From NCBI RefSeq assembly GCF_048323695.1, contig NZ_JBLWFT010000001.1:248001-312000 (forward strand): 64,000 nt of DNA, read 5' to 3'. Below the pieces are notes generated by a model. The model saw only the letters and a list, made by a program, of their open reading frames with translations. It was not told where the DNA came from and did not search any database. The translations under genes were made by a program, and so were the position numbers. The first letter of the stretch is position 1. Each line of letters opens with the position of its first letter. The DNA is from Aquisalimonas sp007126095. Its GTDB lineage: Bacteria; Pseudomonadota; Gammaproteobacteria; Nitrococcales; Aquisalimonadaceae. This document shows, piece after piece, positions 25,411 through 34,335 of the stretch.

Positions 25411-27067
25411 TTGGACGCGGAACGGATGGCCTTGCCGCGGCTGGCGCGATGGACGGATGGTGCATTTGTCAGCCTGCTGCTGATCGCGCTGCTGCTCCTT
25501 GCAGCACTTTGGACTGTTGTCCTCGATGGCGGGACGCCCTCGGCCTACGCCCATTTCATGTACGCCCCCACCATTCTTGCCGCCTACCGCTATCGCGCCG
25601 TCGGTGGTGCGCTGTGCGGGTTCCTCGGAGGCTTTTTGGTGGGGCCGGTTGCCCGCCTGGATTGCCACTGGCGACCCCGCCACAGAGCTGAGCTGGCTCG
25701 TGCGAGCCGCCTGGATCAGCGTGGTCGGCTTCACGCTGGGCGCGCTGTTCGGATACGCGAGCCGACAGGCCGGGCTGCTGGAGCGGCACTGGCACACGGA
25801 CAACGGCACCGGCCTGCCGAACCTCCCGGGCCTCAGGCGCCTCATGGCCGTGGCGGATCGCAACAACGACGCCGGCGATGACCGCGACGTGATCGCCACG
25901 GCGTTCAAGGTGGTGAACTACGACGCCCTGGTGGGGAGTTTTGGCTATCAGGGGGCCGACGAGATCATGCGCGCCCTCGGGCAGCGGGTGTCGGACGGGC
26001 TGCCGGACGCTGCGATGCTCGGACGCACGGCCCCGGATGATCTGGTGGCGCTGGAGCGCATCGCGCGCGGCGGCGACGCCTCGGTAAAGCCGCAGAGCCT
26101 GCCGTCGACACTCGAGATCGGGCGCATGCAGGTGTACGCCGATATCGCCCTCGGGTCGGCCAGGGCCGCGTTCCCGCTGGAGTCGCCGGATGAACTGCTG
26201 CGTCAGGCGTCGGCCGCCGCCGGTAGGGCGCGGGATCGCGGGAGACGGATGGATGTGCACAACAGCAGCGACGAGCATGATCGCCGGCATGCTCTGCAAC
26301 TGCTGGCTCAGGTGCCCCGGGCGCTTGAGGCCGGTGAGATGTATCTGGTCTATCAGCCCGAGCTGGACCTGCGCACGCGGACGATTGTCGGCGTCGAGGC
26401 GCTGATCCGCTGGAACCACCCGGAGCACGGGCTCGTCTCGCCGGACCAGTTCATTCCGCTTGTGGAAGGGACGGCACTGATCGAGGACCTTACCCACTGG
26501 GTACTGGACCGGGCAGTGCAGGACAGCCAGACCTGGCAGACCGCCACGACGCCCAGGCTGGCGGTGAACATTTCCAGCCGGAATCTCATGAGTCCGGCGC
26601 TGATCGACCACATCAGGGATCTACTGGCGCGCACGGGCTTCCCCGGCGACCGGCTGGAGCTGGAGATCACGGAAACCGCGCTGACCGAAGTGGAACAGGC
26701 CCACTGCGAGCTGCTCGCGGAACTGCGCGACATGGGCGTGTGCATCGCCATCGACGACTTCGGCACCGGTTACGCATCGCTGGCTTACATCCGCAAGCTG
26801 CCGGTGGACGTCCTCAAGCTGGATCGCTCGTTCATCCAGGCGGCACCCGACCAGCCCAAGGACCTCCAGATGCTGCGCCGGATCGTGCAGATCGCCAGCG
26901 ATCTCCAGCTGAAGGTAGTGGGCGAAGGAGTGGAGGATCGCCGGATGCTCGATCTGCTTGCCGATCTGGGCTGCGATCACGCGCAGGGGTATTTCATCGC
27001 ACGACCGCTGCCGTCTGACGCCGTGAGGGGGTTCCTGAACGACTCTGGGGAATCGTTGCAGGTCTAG
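25411..27067 (+). pseudogene. GGDEF-EAL membrane protein (c-di-GMP phosphodiesterase), frameshifted
   Basis: The first frame (from TTG 25411, with GGGAGGGGG upstream) encodes two or three hydrophobic segments up to GGFLVGP. The second frame, from about 25650, continues LPAWIATGDPATEL, a last membrane helix, a degenerate GGDEF domain (starting TGLPNLPGLRRLM, no GGDEF motif) and a full EAL domain. The EAL domain has VEALIRW, LEITETAL and DDFGTGYASLAY, so it would be catalytically competent. The shift lies between 25638 and 25648; one base too many in GGGG at 25641-25644 explains it. An ATG at 25499 would give a soluble remnant with only one helix. As with the cyclase at 9.0-10.2 kb, error, decay or phase variation cannot be told apart. 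Confidence 0.75.
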
Positions 27068-27191
27068 GCGATCTGATTTCCGGGCTCAGTCAAGCCCGAG
27101 TGGATCACTGGGTTCCCGCGCCCGGCTTCAGCTCGACTAGAACACACAGCAGCTTGCCCCGTGCGACCCGGTCTCGCAGCAGGTGGATCAA

Positions 27192-27701
27192 TCAGGAAGG
27201 GAGAAAAAGCGTATGCGCGCCCTGCACGATGGCGACCAGGCCCAGCGCCCACAGGCTGCATGCCGCCACGTCGTACAGGGTATAGCGCGTGCGTTTGAAT
27301 CGCGTGACGCCCATCATGGCGGGGACCAGGCTACGGATAGCCGGGATGAAACGGCCGATGAAGATGACGAAAACGCCGTAGCGACGCACCATGGCCTCGG
27401 TGCGTTCCCAGCGCTGCGCGTTGCGCTGAATGATGCGCCAGCCATGGATACGGTGGCCGATCCCGCGACCCGCATAATAGCCCACGTGGTCACCCAGCGA
27501 CGAGCCCACCATCGCCATGGCAGCCATGAGCCAGATATTGGCCCAGTCATTGGCGTAGAAGACTGAAGTAACCACGACGATCATCAAGCTGGGGACGAAC
27601 AGGCCCACGCCGACACAGGTTTCCATGAAAGCCAGCAGCGGCACGAGGAAGATGGCCTGCTCGCGGTGCTCGCCGGCCCAGGCGAGGATGGAGTCGATCA
27701 T
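27192..27701 (-). CDS. DedA family membrane protein
   Basis: 169-aa inner-membrane protein of the DedA/VTT family, whose members handle membrane-lipid (undecaprenyl phosphate or phospholipid) translocation. Visible features are the re-entrant segment FMETCVGVGLFVPSLMIVV, the GSSLGDHVGYYAGRGIG motif and the conserved GRFIPAIRSLVPAMMGVTR motif with its essential arginines. It is shorter than E. coli DedA (219 aa) but has all core motifs. Its start overlaps the end of the upstream DUF1295 gene (ATGA), indicating co-translation. Confidence 0.85.
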   Translation of the reverse strand: MIDSILAWAGEHREQAIFLVPLLAFMETCVGVGLFVPSLMIVVVTSVFYANDWANIWLMAAMAMVGSSLGDHVGYYAGRGIGHRIHGWRIIQRNAQRWERTEAMVRRYGVFVIFIGRFIPAIRSLVPAMMGVTRFKRTRYTLYDVAACSLWALGLVAIVQGAHTLFLPS

Positions 27702-28573
27702 TTCGCACGACGTCGGGGCGGCCGGGGCAACAGGACCGGCGTGACCGCCTTGTAGGCCTCATAGTCGGCCTCGCCACCCCATTTCTCATCGGCGCGCTGC
27801 TCCAGCATCGGAATGCCACTGACTTTCAAGAGCAGCCAGCAGACGAACAGCGGCGAGAGCCAGCCCAGCCATTGCCATCCGGTCAGGGCCGGTGTCGCCA
27901 TGACCGCGATACCCGTCCACAGCATGATTTCGCCGAAATAATTCGGATGGCGCGACCAGGCCCACAGGCCCTGTTGGATGAAGCGCCCTTGGTTGGTCGG
28001 GTCGGCATTGAAGGCGTTCTTCTGGTGATCCGCTACAGCCTCAATGGCAAAACCGCCAACCCAGATGATCAGCCCCAGCGTGGCCAATACATCCCAGCCC
28101 GAGGCCCCCGGGCTACTCACCGCAATCAATGCGGCCAGCAGCGTCACGAAAACCCATAGCCCCTGGAGCGTCCAGGCCATGAGGAAGCTGCCCCAGTAGG
28201 GCTTGAGGTTGTCAAAGCGGCCATCCTTTCCGCTGCGCTTTACGCGCAGGAACAGGAAGCTGCCCAGACGACCGCCCCAGATGAGTACCAGCGCCGTGAT
28301 CACCCACCCACGTGCATCCGGACTCGCGAAGCTGGCTGCCAGCAGGATCACACTGGCGTAGGTTAGTGCGCCGGCGAGGTCGTAATAATGCTCGGTTTGG
28401 CGCAGGAAGGATGGCACGAACACCAGCCACTGCACCGCAAACGAGAACAGGGCCAGCGCTGGCAACAGCGGGAGACCGGCGACACGGTACGCGCCATCGT
28501 CCAGCAACAAGGCCAGCCCCAGCGCGAGTAGGGTTGCGATCACACTGACAAGAAAGGCCGAGCTGTTGCGCAC
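27698..28573 (-). CDS. DUF1295 (steroid 5-alpha-reductase-like) membrane protein
   Basis: 291-aa membrane protein with 6-7 hydrophobic segments. The C-terminal signature DHQKNAFNADPTNQGRFIQ followed by LWAWSRHPNYFGE is the hallmark of DUF1295/isoprenylcysteine-methyltransferase-like proteins that bind NADPH or SAM near the membrane. Start is GTG at 28573, with GGAG 7 nt upstream. It is the first gene of a two-gene unit with dedA. Substrate unknown; lipid modification is a reasonable guess. Confidence 0.78.
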   Translation of the reverse strand: MRNSSAFLVSVIATLLALGLALLLDDGAYRVAGLPLLPALALFSFAVQWLVFVPSFLRQTEHYYDLAGALTYASVILLAASFASPDARGWVITALVLIWGGRLGSFLFLRVKRSGKDGRFDNLKPYWGSFLMAWTLQGLWVFVTLLAALIAVSSPGASGWDVLATLGLIIWVGGFAIEAVADHQKNAFNADPTNQGRFIQQGLWAWSRHPNYFGEIMLWTGIAVMATPALTGWQWLGWLSPLFVCWLLLKVSGIPMLEQRADEKWGGEADYEAYKAVTPVLLPRPPRRRAK

Positions 28574-28699
28574 AGCGGGCTCCGTTTGAATGCTTCGGAA
28601 GGGAGTATGCGTGACACTGCCACAAGCCGGTCGGCGCGCCTAACAAATTCTTTCGGCGCTCGACTGAGGTCCTCCGCGAGGACGATCGACCGCCGTCCC

Positions 28700-28771
28700 G
28701 CCGATTCAGGCGCTAGCCGCACGGTTAGTAATCAGGAGGCGCAGGAGCGCATGCGGTCGTGGCAAAGCTGA
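28700..28771 (+). pseudogene. Remnant of an antitoxin C-terminus
   Basis: The frame ends RTVSNQEAQERMRSWQS, which resembles the end of the neighbouring antitoxin gene (GTVSHQEDLDRLSKWRTK): VSxQE, then R and W at the same spacing. The sequence before about 28700 shows no similarity and no good start. It is probably what is left of a second, related toxin-antitoxin copy. The remaining bases between 28574 and 28864 hold no other recognisable feature. Confidence 0.35.
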
Positions 28772-28864
28772 AGCAGGCGAGGGAGGTACAGCGCTGGCTA
28801 AGGGATATCCTCAGCGTGCTTCACCGCGCTATGGATATCGACCGATACCTCACGTGACACTGCC

Positions 28865-29074
28865 TTGAAGCCGGTCCCATTATGGCTCGATCCCGACCTG
28901 AAGGCGTCATCGGGCCTGCGGTCACCGAACGGCCGCTATAGCAGTTATGAAGACATCCAGTACCACCTTTATGTCCTGGAGAAAGTCAGGCGTGGCGAAG
29001 CTCGTGCCGAGTCAGAGGGCACTGTATCTCACCAGGAGGACTTGGACCGTCTTTCGAAATGGCGTACGAAGTAA
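28865..29074 (+). CDS. Putative antitoxin of a ParE/RelE-type module
   Basis: 69-aa protein, PLWLDPDLKASSGLRS at the N-terminus and a helical, charged C-terminus ending DRLSKWRTK. No DNA-binding motif is certain. The identification rests on position: its last 16 nt overlap a ParE/RelE-like toxin frame in the usual antitoxin-toxin order, and the C-terminal pattern VSHQExxxxLxxW is seen in such antitoxins. The start is TTG with no clear ribosome binding site, so the true N-terminus is uncertain. Confidence 0.5.
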   Translation: MKPVPLWLDPDLKASSGLRSPNGRYSSYEDIQYHLYVLEKVRRGEARAESEGTVSHQEDLDRLSKWRTK

Positions 29075-29361
29075 GGTGGTCACCGGAAGCGGTTGAGGAC
29101 ATCGAAGCTATTGCTGCGTGGATTGGCAGAGATTCGCCGCAGCACGCTGAGGCCGTCGTTGATCGACTGCTGTAGGCGGCCGCCACCCTCGACCACAACC
29201 CCTCCCGCGGCAGAGTAGTTCCGGAGTTCGAGGATTCCGCTTATCGTGAGACTTTCATCTTCAGCTACCGGGCAATCTATCGAGTCAATCCGGCGGCTGT
29301 CGTCGTGATTGCAATCGTTCATGGCAAACGCTTACTAGAGAACATTCCGCGCACGGAATAG
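29059..29361 (+). pseudogene. ParE/RelE-family toxin interrupted by an amber codon
   Basis: The frame ATG 29059 to TAG 29361 would encode 100 codons of a ParE/RelE toxin. It begins MAYEVRWSPEAVEDIEAIA and its C-terminal half has RVVPEFEDSAYRETFIFSYR, then YRVNPAAVVVIAIVHGKR, the typical strand-rich core ending. Codon 39 (29173-29175) is TAG, most simply a CAG-to-TAG change in the context RLL*AAATLDHNP. No other defect is visible, so the loss is probably recent. mRNA interference or gyrase-poisoning activity should be abolished unless the stop is read through. Confidence 0.75.
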
Positions 29362-29483
29362 ATCTGTTCCAACCAGCGACAACTGCACCACGACGGAACG
29401 CTCCGCCCCCCTCTTAGGGCTCGAGCCTCGGGCGCTCGGTCGGAGGCGACACACCGGTGATCGTTCAGGGTCGGCTGGTGAGC

Positions 29484-30053
29484 CTAATGGTGGTGATGGT
29501 GCCCACCATCGCCGCCGTAACCCCTTTCTTGCTGGTACTCGTGTATTTGATGCCTGGTAAGCAGTTCCGTCATCTTTAGGTGATAACGTAGGTGAACCGC
29601 CCGCAGCCTCCCTTGTGCTTCGGCAGCCGCCTGAGTTGCCGCGTCGACCTCCGCCTTGCTGGCGTTGTCATCCGCGAACACGGCGTCAACCTCACGTTCA
29701 CGCTCGATGTAGAACTCGCCGGCGGCAATCGCTTCCTGCTGCATATCCTCGAACAAGCGACGAGTTTGTTCGATCTGTTCTTCCGTCAGCTCCAGCTCAT
29801 CAGCGAGATCCAGCACGTGTCGCGGGCCGGGGTAGCCATTCAGTTCTGCCGGCAGGGCGAACCCCATGCCTCTGCCCGCACGGAGATCCTCCAGCTCTTC
29901 TTCCGACAAGCTCGTAATCTCGCGTTGCTGTAAACCGGAATACTCATGATGACGGTCCTGGGCATTCGAGCCATGCGTGACCGAATCATCGCCAGACGCA
30001 GCAAGTGGACCCGAGAGAGCGACGAGCAGGATGACCGACACGAAGTGTCGCAT
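29484..30053 (-). CDS. Spy/CpxP-like periplasmic protein with a histidine tail
   Basis: 189 aa. The signal peptide MRHFVSVILLVALSGPLAAS is cut near residue 20. The mature protein is helical and charged with a Spy-like LTxxQ motif (LELTEEQIEQTRRLFEDMQ), and a second heptad-rich region runs to LLTRHQIHEYQQERGY. It ends GGDGGHHHHH, a likely metal-binding tail. AGAGG precedes the ATG at 30053. Spy/CpxP relatives act as periplasmic chaperones or metal-stress sensors. It is divergent from a Crp/Fnr regulator, with a 62-bp gap containing a palindrome, so the two are probably co-regulated. Confidence 0.65.
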   Translation of the reverse strand: MRHFVSVILLVALSGPLAASGDDSVTHGSNAQDRHHEYSGLQQREITSLSEEELEDLRAGRGMGFALPAELNGYPGPRHVLDLADELELTEEQIEQTRRLFEDMQQEAIAAGEFYIEREREVDAVFADDNASKAEVDAATQAAAEAQGRLRAVHLRYHLKMTELLTRHQIHEYQQERGYGGDGGHHHHH

Positions 30054-30115
30054 GGTGAGCCTCTGAAGGTTGACCAAAACGCCATCGAGTTTGTCAGAGG
30101 GATTGACCGACACAT

Positions 30116-30129
30116 ATGATTATAATCAT
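30116..30129. promoter_or_regulatory. 14-bp palindrome between spy-like and crp/fnr-like genes
   Basis: ATGATTATAATCAT is a perfect palindrome containing a TATAAT core in both directions. For the rightward gene, TTGTCA (30091-30096) and TATGAT (30115-30120) make a -35/-10 pair spaced 18 nt, overlapping the palindrome. It is a plausible operator for the adjacent regulator, though it does not match the CRP or FNR consensus. Confidence 0.4.
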
Positions 30130-30733
30130 GCAGCGGAACAGCGGCGAGTTGGACGACCTCTTTCGGACGTGCACCGGGAAACCTCCTGGGATTCGCACAT
30201 TGACCACTGGAGATGTACTTTTCCGGGCAACGCAACCTGTGCATTCGCTGCACGTCGTTCGGGAAGGCTCGGTTGCTCTGATCCGAACGGATGCCAGAGG
30301 CGAAGAAATCACACTATACAAGGCCATAGCCGGAGAGTGCGTCGCTGAGCCCTCGCTGTTCGCCGAGCGGTACCATTGTGATGCCCGAGCAGTCTCGCCC
30401 ACGTCGGTCACTGTTTACCCACGTCAAGCCGTCCTGGAGAGCCTGCGTTCGAATCCCGACATGGCGCTACAGGCAGCCATGAGCATGGCGCATCTGGTGC
30501 AGTCCACACGAACCCGCGTTGCCCTGCTCAGCCTCAATAAAGCACGAGACCGCATATTGCATTACCTCCAGCTTGCCCGGCGCAACGGGGCTGACCATGT
30601 TGACATGCTTTCCGACTGGAAAGCCGTCGCCACGGAACTCTCCCTGACGCACGAGGCGGTTTACCGCGCGTTGGCGCAATTGGAGCGTGAAGGGCTCATC
30701 CAGAGAGAATCGAAACGCGTCTGGCTGACGTAA
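30116..30733 (+). CDS. Crp/Fnr family transcriptional regulator
   Basis: 205 aa: an N-terminal cyclic-nucleotide-type beta-roll (about 25-110, with VLFRATQPVHSLHVVREGSV) and a C-terminal winged helix (about 140-205, DWKAVATELSLTHEAVYRAL then EREGLIQRESKRVWL). There are no clustered N-terminal cysteines for an iron-sulfur cluster, so it is not FNR/Anr itself. The start could be ATG 30116 or 30128, both with poor ribosome binding sites and inside the palindrome; if the promoter prediction is right, 30128 or a later codon is used. Its target may be the divergent Spy-like gene. Effector unknown. Confidence 0.8.
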   Translation: MIIIMQRNSGELDDLFRTCTGKPPGIRTLTTGDVLFRATQPVHSLHVVREGSVALIRTDARGEEITLYKAIAGECVAEPSLFAERYHCDARAVSPTSVTVYPRQAVLESLRSNPDMALQAAMSMAHLVQSTRTRVALLSLNKARDRILHYLQLARRNGADHVDMLSDWKAVATELSLTHEAVYRALAQLEREGLIQRESKRVWLT

Positions 30734-30923
30734 GCTGCATTTGCCGACCCCGTTGTCGTGCGAAGCGGGAACACCTCAGAGCGGTCACTGTGGGGTGCGG
30801 CCGCCACTGGCAGGTTCGGGTCGACGTTCGCCGTAACGCCGACATGGACCGCATTCTGCAGGGTGGATCGCGGGATCGATGTGAGCCAAGCTGCTCTTAA
30901 TAAATCATTCCGTGTTGGGAACC

Positions 30924-31856
30924 ATGGCCGCCATGACTCGCCGAGATGCCGCCATACAAGACCCACAGCAATCGAGGACGCTGCGAGGCGTGCAAGTGGG
31001 CACAACCGGGACGGGCAGCATGCATCCCGAACACCGGTACGGCTCGCGGCTGCCGCTCATGCTCTGGGTTCTTCTGTCACGGCGCTGGGTCGATGGGGTG
31101 CCGGTGCATTTCTTCGCCATCGACCATCGCGATGGGCTGGTGTTGTTCGACACTGGTCTGGATCCGGCGATTGCCAGCGATCCACGGGGCTATCTGGGCA
31201 GCGCGGTGGGCGTGTTCTTCCTGCACCGGTTGTTTCGCTGGCAGATCAGCCCCCAGGACAACGTCACTGACCAACTGGCGCGGATGGGTCATGACGTGAG
31301 CTCGGTGCGAAAGGTGGTGTTTTCCCATCTGCATTTCGATCACACCGGCTGCATCGACCATCTGCTCCATGCCCAGCTTCTGGCACCGCGGAAGGAATGG
31401 GAGGCACTCACTCGGCCGCATGCCGAACGCAACTGGTATCTGCGTCAGCATGTTGATCGCCCCGGCGCGCAGTGGACGTTATTCGACATGGAGCCCTGCA
31501 ACGACCCGGCGCTTGCCCCGTTTGGCGCCTGCTTCGATGTCATGGGGGATGGCTCGATCGTGCTGTTGCCGACACCGGGGCACACTGCCGGATCAGTCTC
31601 CATGTTGTTGCGCAGTAACGGCATGCCACCGATCCTGTTGATCGCCGATCTGGCCTTTGAGCTGGACATGCTCATGACCGATCGATTGCCTGGCGTGGGC
31701 GAGGGCTCCGAGGCGATGCGTGTCTCCTACGCAAGGGTGCGCGCATTACGCGAGCGGCTGCCCGGATTGGTGATTCTGCCCAGCCATGACATGGGAACCG
31801 CAGCACGTCTTACAAAAGCGACGAACTCACACGCACCAGCGTTCGAGAGTCGTTGA
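30924..31856 (+). CDS. Metallo-beta-lactamase-fold hydrolase (AHL-lactonase-like)
   Basis: 310-aa zinc hydrolase. The metal motif VVFSHLHFDHTG (HxHxDH) is at about residue 130, the next ligand lies in PTPGHTAGSVSM and the last in LPSHDMGT. LVLFDTGLDP before the metal motif is typical of the lactonase group. No signal peptide. The start may be ATG 30924 or 30933. The family hydrolyses lactones, including acyl-homoserine lactones; the substrate here is unproven. It lies in an accessory cluster with a barrel protein and two serine hydrolases. Confidence 0.75.
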   Translation: MAAMTRRDAAIQDPQQSRTLRGVQVGTTGTGSMHPEHRYGSRLPLMLWVLLSRRWVDGVPVHFFAIDHRDGLVLFDTGLDPAIASDPRGYLGSAVGVFFLHRLFRWQISPQDNVTDQLARMGHDVSSVRKVVFSHLHFDHTGCIDHLLHAQLLAPRKEWEALTRPHAERNWYLRQHVDRPGAQWTLFDMEPCNDPALAPFGACFDVMGDGSIVLLPTPGHTAGSVSMLLRSNGMPPILLIADLAFELDMLMTDRLPGVGEGSEAMRVSYARVRALRERLPGLVILPSHDMGTAARLTKATNSHAPAFESR

Positions 31857-32019
31857 ACAGCGAGCGCCTTCGTGGCCCCGAAGCCGTGATCGGCGGTGCG
31901 TTCATCGGTTTGAACGTATAATGACCTTTGTGCATGGCATGGCCATGCCCTCCGGTGCCCCGCAGACGGTACCCCCGGCTTCGGGCGACTTCCGGTCAAG
32001 CCCCCACGAGAAGGACACG

Positions 32020-32790
32020 ATGATGCTCCGGGCCTGTCCGTGCAGCTTACTGGTCTTGGTATTGATGGCTTTGCCGGCTCCCGGGCAGGTGCAGGCGGCG
32101 GAATCCGATCCTTCGGGCTGGACGGTTGAGCTGGAGACCGGTGGCCTCTGGTTCAGCCGCAACCGCGCTCGCATTCCCTCCGACACGGGCACCACCGTTG
32201 ACCTGCGCGATCTGACCGGGAGCGGAGGTGATCCTTATGTTCGCCTTTACGTGGGCTATGAGTTCAACGAGCGGCACAGTGTTCGCCTCAACCTGGCGCC
32301 CGTAAGGGAGACGGGCACAGGAACCCTGGACAGAGAGGTGGAGTTCGACGGTGAGACGTTCGAGGCGGACACACCGACCCGTGCCAGCTACAAGTTCAAC
32401 ACCTATCGGCTGACCTATCGCTGGATGTTCCATCGCGATGCAGACTGGGATCTCGGGGTGGGAGCCGCGCTCCTGGTCAGGGATGCCCACATTGAACTGC
32501 GCCAGGACAACGTGCGCGCCAGGAATGAAGACTTGGGGTTCGTACCGCTGCTGCATCTGTATGGCGGGTATCACTTGACCGATCGCACGTCGCTGGTGCT
32601 CGACCTGGAGGGTGCGGCCGCGCCACAGGGGCGCGCCCTTGATCTTGCCGTACAGGTGCGTCATGCGCTGCCGTCAGGCTGGCAGGTGTTCGGCGGCTAT
32701 CGCACATTGGAAGGCGGCGCCGACAACAGCAGCGTCTATACATTCGCATGGCTACACCACGTCTCGGTTGGCATCGGGTACCGCTTCTGA
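32020..32790 (+). CDS. Outer-membrane beta-barrel protein
   Basis: 256 aa with a signal peptide (MMLRACPCSLLVLVLMALPA, cut after VQAA near residue 29). The mature protein is rich in alternating polar/aromatic strands (PYVRLYVGYEFNERHSVRLN, then NTYRLTYRWMFHRDADWDLG). It ends with an aromatic residue (VSVGIGYRF), the usual BAM-recognised C-terminus. GAGAAGGACACG precedes two ATG codons at 32020/32023. The size suggests an 8-10-strand barrel. Function not recognised; it may be a passive porin or a structural protein. Confidence 0.65.
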   Translation: MMLRACPCSLLVLVLMALPAPGQVQAAESDPSGWTVELETGGLWFSRNRARIPSDTGTTVDLRDLTGSGGDPYVRLYVGYEFNERHSVRLNLAPVRETGTGTLDREVEFDGETFEADTPTRASYKFNTYRLTYRWMFHRDADWDLGVGAALLVRDAHIELRQDNVRARNEDLGFVPLLHLYGGYHLTDRTSLVLDLEGAAAPQGRALDLAVQVRHALPSGWQVFGGYRTLEGGADNSSVYTFAWLHHVSVGIGYRF

Positions 32791-32865
32791 CATTACCCCC
32801 TGAATGGATCAGCGATACTGGGGACTGGGATCGACCTTGGCTTCGGCCGACATCGGGCTTCACCC

Positions 32866-34257
32866 ATGAACGATCAGGCACTGCTGGACGTCATCGCCGA
32901 GCTCGCCAACGACTGGGGCGTTCCCGGCGTCGCTGCCGCCCTTTGGCACCGGGGCGAGACGACGTACGCCTGTCACGGAGTGACCAGCATCGAGAACCCG
33001 TTGCCGGTCGATGTGCACACGTTGTTTCAGGCGGGCTCAATCAGTAAGACCTTTACGGCCACCGCGTTGGTCCTGCTGGAGGCTGAAAGACGCGTGGAGC
33101 TGGACGCGCCGGTGCACCGCTATGTGCCGGAGTTGCAACTGGCGGATGCGACGGCGGCCGCCCAGGTCACGCTGCGGCAGCTCCTGAACCATACCGCCGG
33201 TTGGGAAGGCGATTTCTTTCCGGATACCGGCGAAGGCGATGGTGCGCTGGCGCGTTTCGTAGCTCGTCTGAACGAGGTTGCACAACTCACGCCGCCGGGC
33301 GCGCTGTTTTCGTATAACAACGCCGCATACTGCCTTGCGGGCCGAGTGATCGAGAACGTCACCGGTGACACCTACGAGCGCGCCATTCGCAAGCTGATAC
33401 TGCAGCCTCTGGACTTGCGCGCGTCGTTCTACTTTCCCAACCACATCATGACGCGTCGGTTTGTCGTCGGGCACAGGCCGTCGGCGGACGACACCCTGCA
33501 GGTCGCTCGACCCTGGTCGGCGGTACCGCGCAGTGGCCACCCCGCGGGTGGCCTTGTCACCAGCATCAAGGATCTGCTCGGCTGGGCCAGATTCCATGCC
33601 GGTGAGGATTGCGAAGCTCGTGGGCCGCAGGTTCTTAGCACGTCGAGGCTGCGTGCAATGCACGAGCCCACGGTGACCATGCGCGGCTGCGCGATTGGCG
33701 ATGCACTGGGTATCGGCTGGTTTCTGACCGACGTCGGCGGCGCTTGGCTCGTGGGCCATGACGGCAGCACGCATGGCCAGGAGGCCAGTCTGTCTTTCCT
33801 CCCTGGACATGACTGGGCGCTGGCGCTACTCACCAATGCAAGCCCCGGCGGTCTGGCGTTCAACCGCATGGCCCGACGGCGCGTGCTCGAGGCTTGTACA
33901 GGGGTCATTGAGCCGGAGCCTGAGCCTGAGTCGGCAACGCCGGGCGCGCTTGCTGGCTATGCGGGGACGTATGGCGCTCGCGGCATGCGGTGCCAGGTAG
34001 CGGTCGGTGAGGCCGGAGACCTGGAATTCACCCTCCGGAATGATCCGGAACTGCCGGCACTCATGGCCGAGGACGGTGAAGTGCCTGCATCGCAGCCGAT
34101 GAACCTGCGCGCCGGGCTGGTGAGTGGGCCTGCGGATCGGTACGTGTTCGCAAGCGCCCCGGTCCAGGGCGTCACCGGGTACTTTGAGCGTGACGGTGAT
34201 GGCGACGTGCGAGCGCTGCACCTGTTCGGGCGCTGGCTGCCCCGCGTCGGCACGTGA
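32866..34257 (+). CDS. Class C beta-lactamase-like serine hydrolase (first copy)
   Basis: 463 aa, Beta-lactamase (PF00144-type) domain at about 5-340 and a beta-rich C-terminal domain (about 355-460). The catalytic SxxK is SISK in FQAGSISKTFTATALVLLE; the Tyr motif is YNN (FSYNNAAYCLAG) and the HxG-like third motif GHDGSTHG. No signal peptide is seen, so it is probably cytoplasmic and acts as an esterase or peptidase rather than a drug lactamase. It is 75 nt downstream of the barrel gene and is followed by a second member of the family. Confidence 0.82.
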   Translation: MNDQALLDVIAELANDWGVPGVAAALWHRGETTYACHGVTSIENPLPVDVHTLFQAGSISKTFTATALVLLEAERRVELDAPVHRYVPELQLADATAAAQVTLRQLLNHTAGWEGDFFPDTGEGDGALARFVARLNEVAQLTPPGALFSYNNAAYCLAGRVIENVTGDTYERAIRKLILQPLDLRASFYFPNHIMTRRFVVGHRPSADDTLQVARPWSAVPRSGHPAGGLVTSIKDLLGWARFHAGEDCEARGPQVLSTSRLRAMHEPTVTMRGCAIGDALGIGWFLTDVGGAWLVGHDGSTHGQEASLSFLPGHDWALALLTNASPGGLAFNRMARRRVLEACTGVIEPEPEPESATPGALAGYAGTYGARGMRCQVAVGEAGDLEFTLRNDPELPALMAEDGEVPASQPMNLRAGLVSGPADRYVFASAPVQGVTGYFERDGDGDVRALHLFGRWLPRVGT

Positions 34258-34335
34258 TATTCGATGCAGGCGAGCCGAGCCATCCCAGGGGGCAAATCGC
34301 CGTAAAGACGAATCACGGTCGGGAAGAGCAAGACG

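Noticed and set aside
30661..31005. 114-codon minus-strand open frame over the Crp/Fnr and metallo-hydrolase gap
   Set aside because: It overlaps two better-supported genes and shows no domain.
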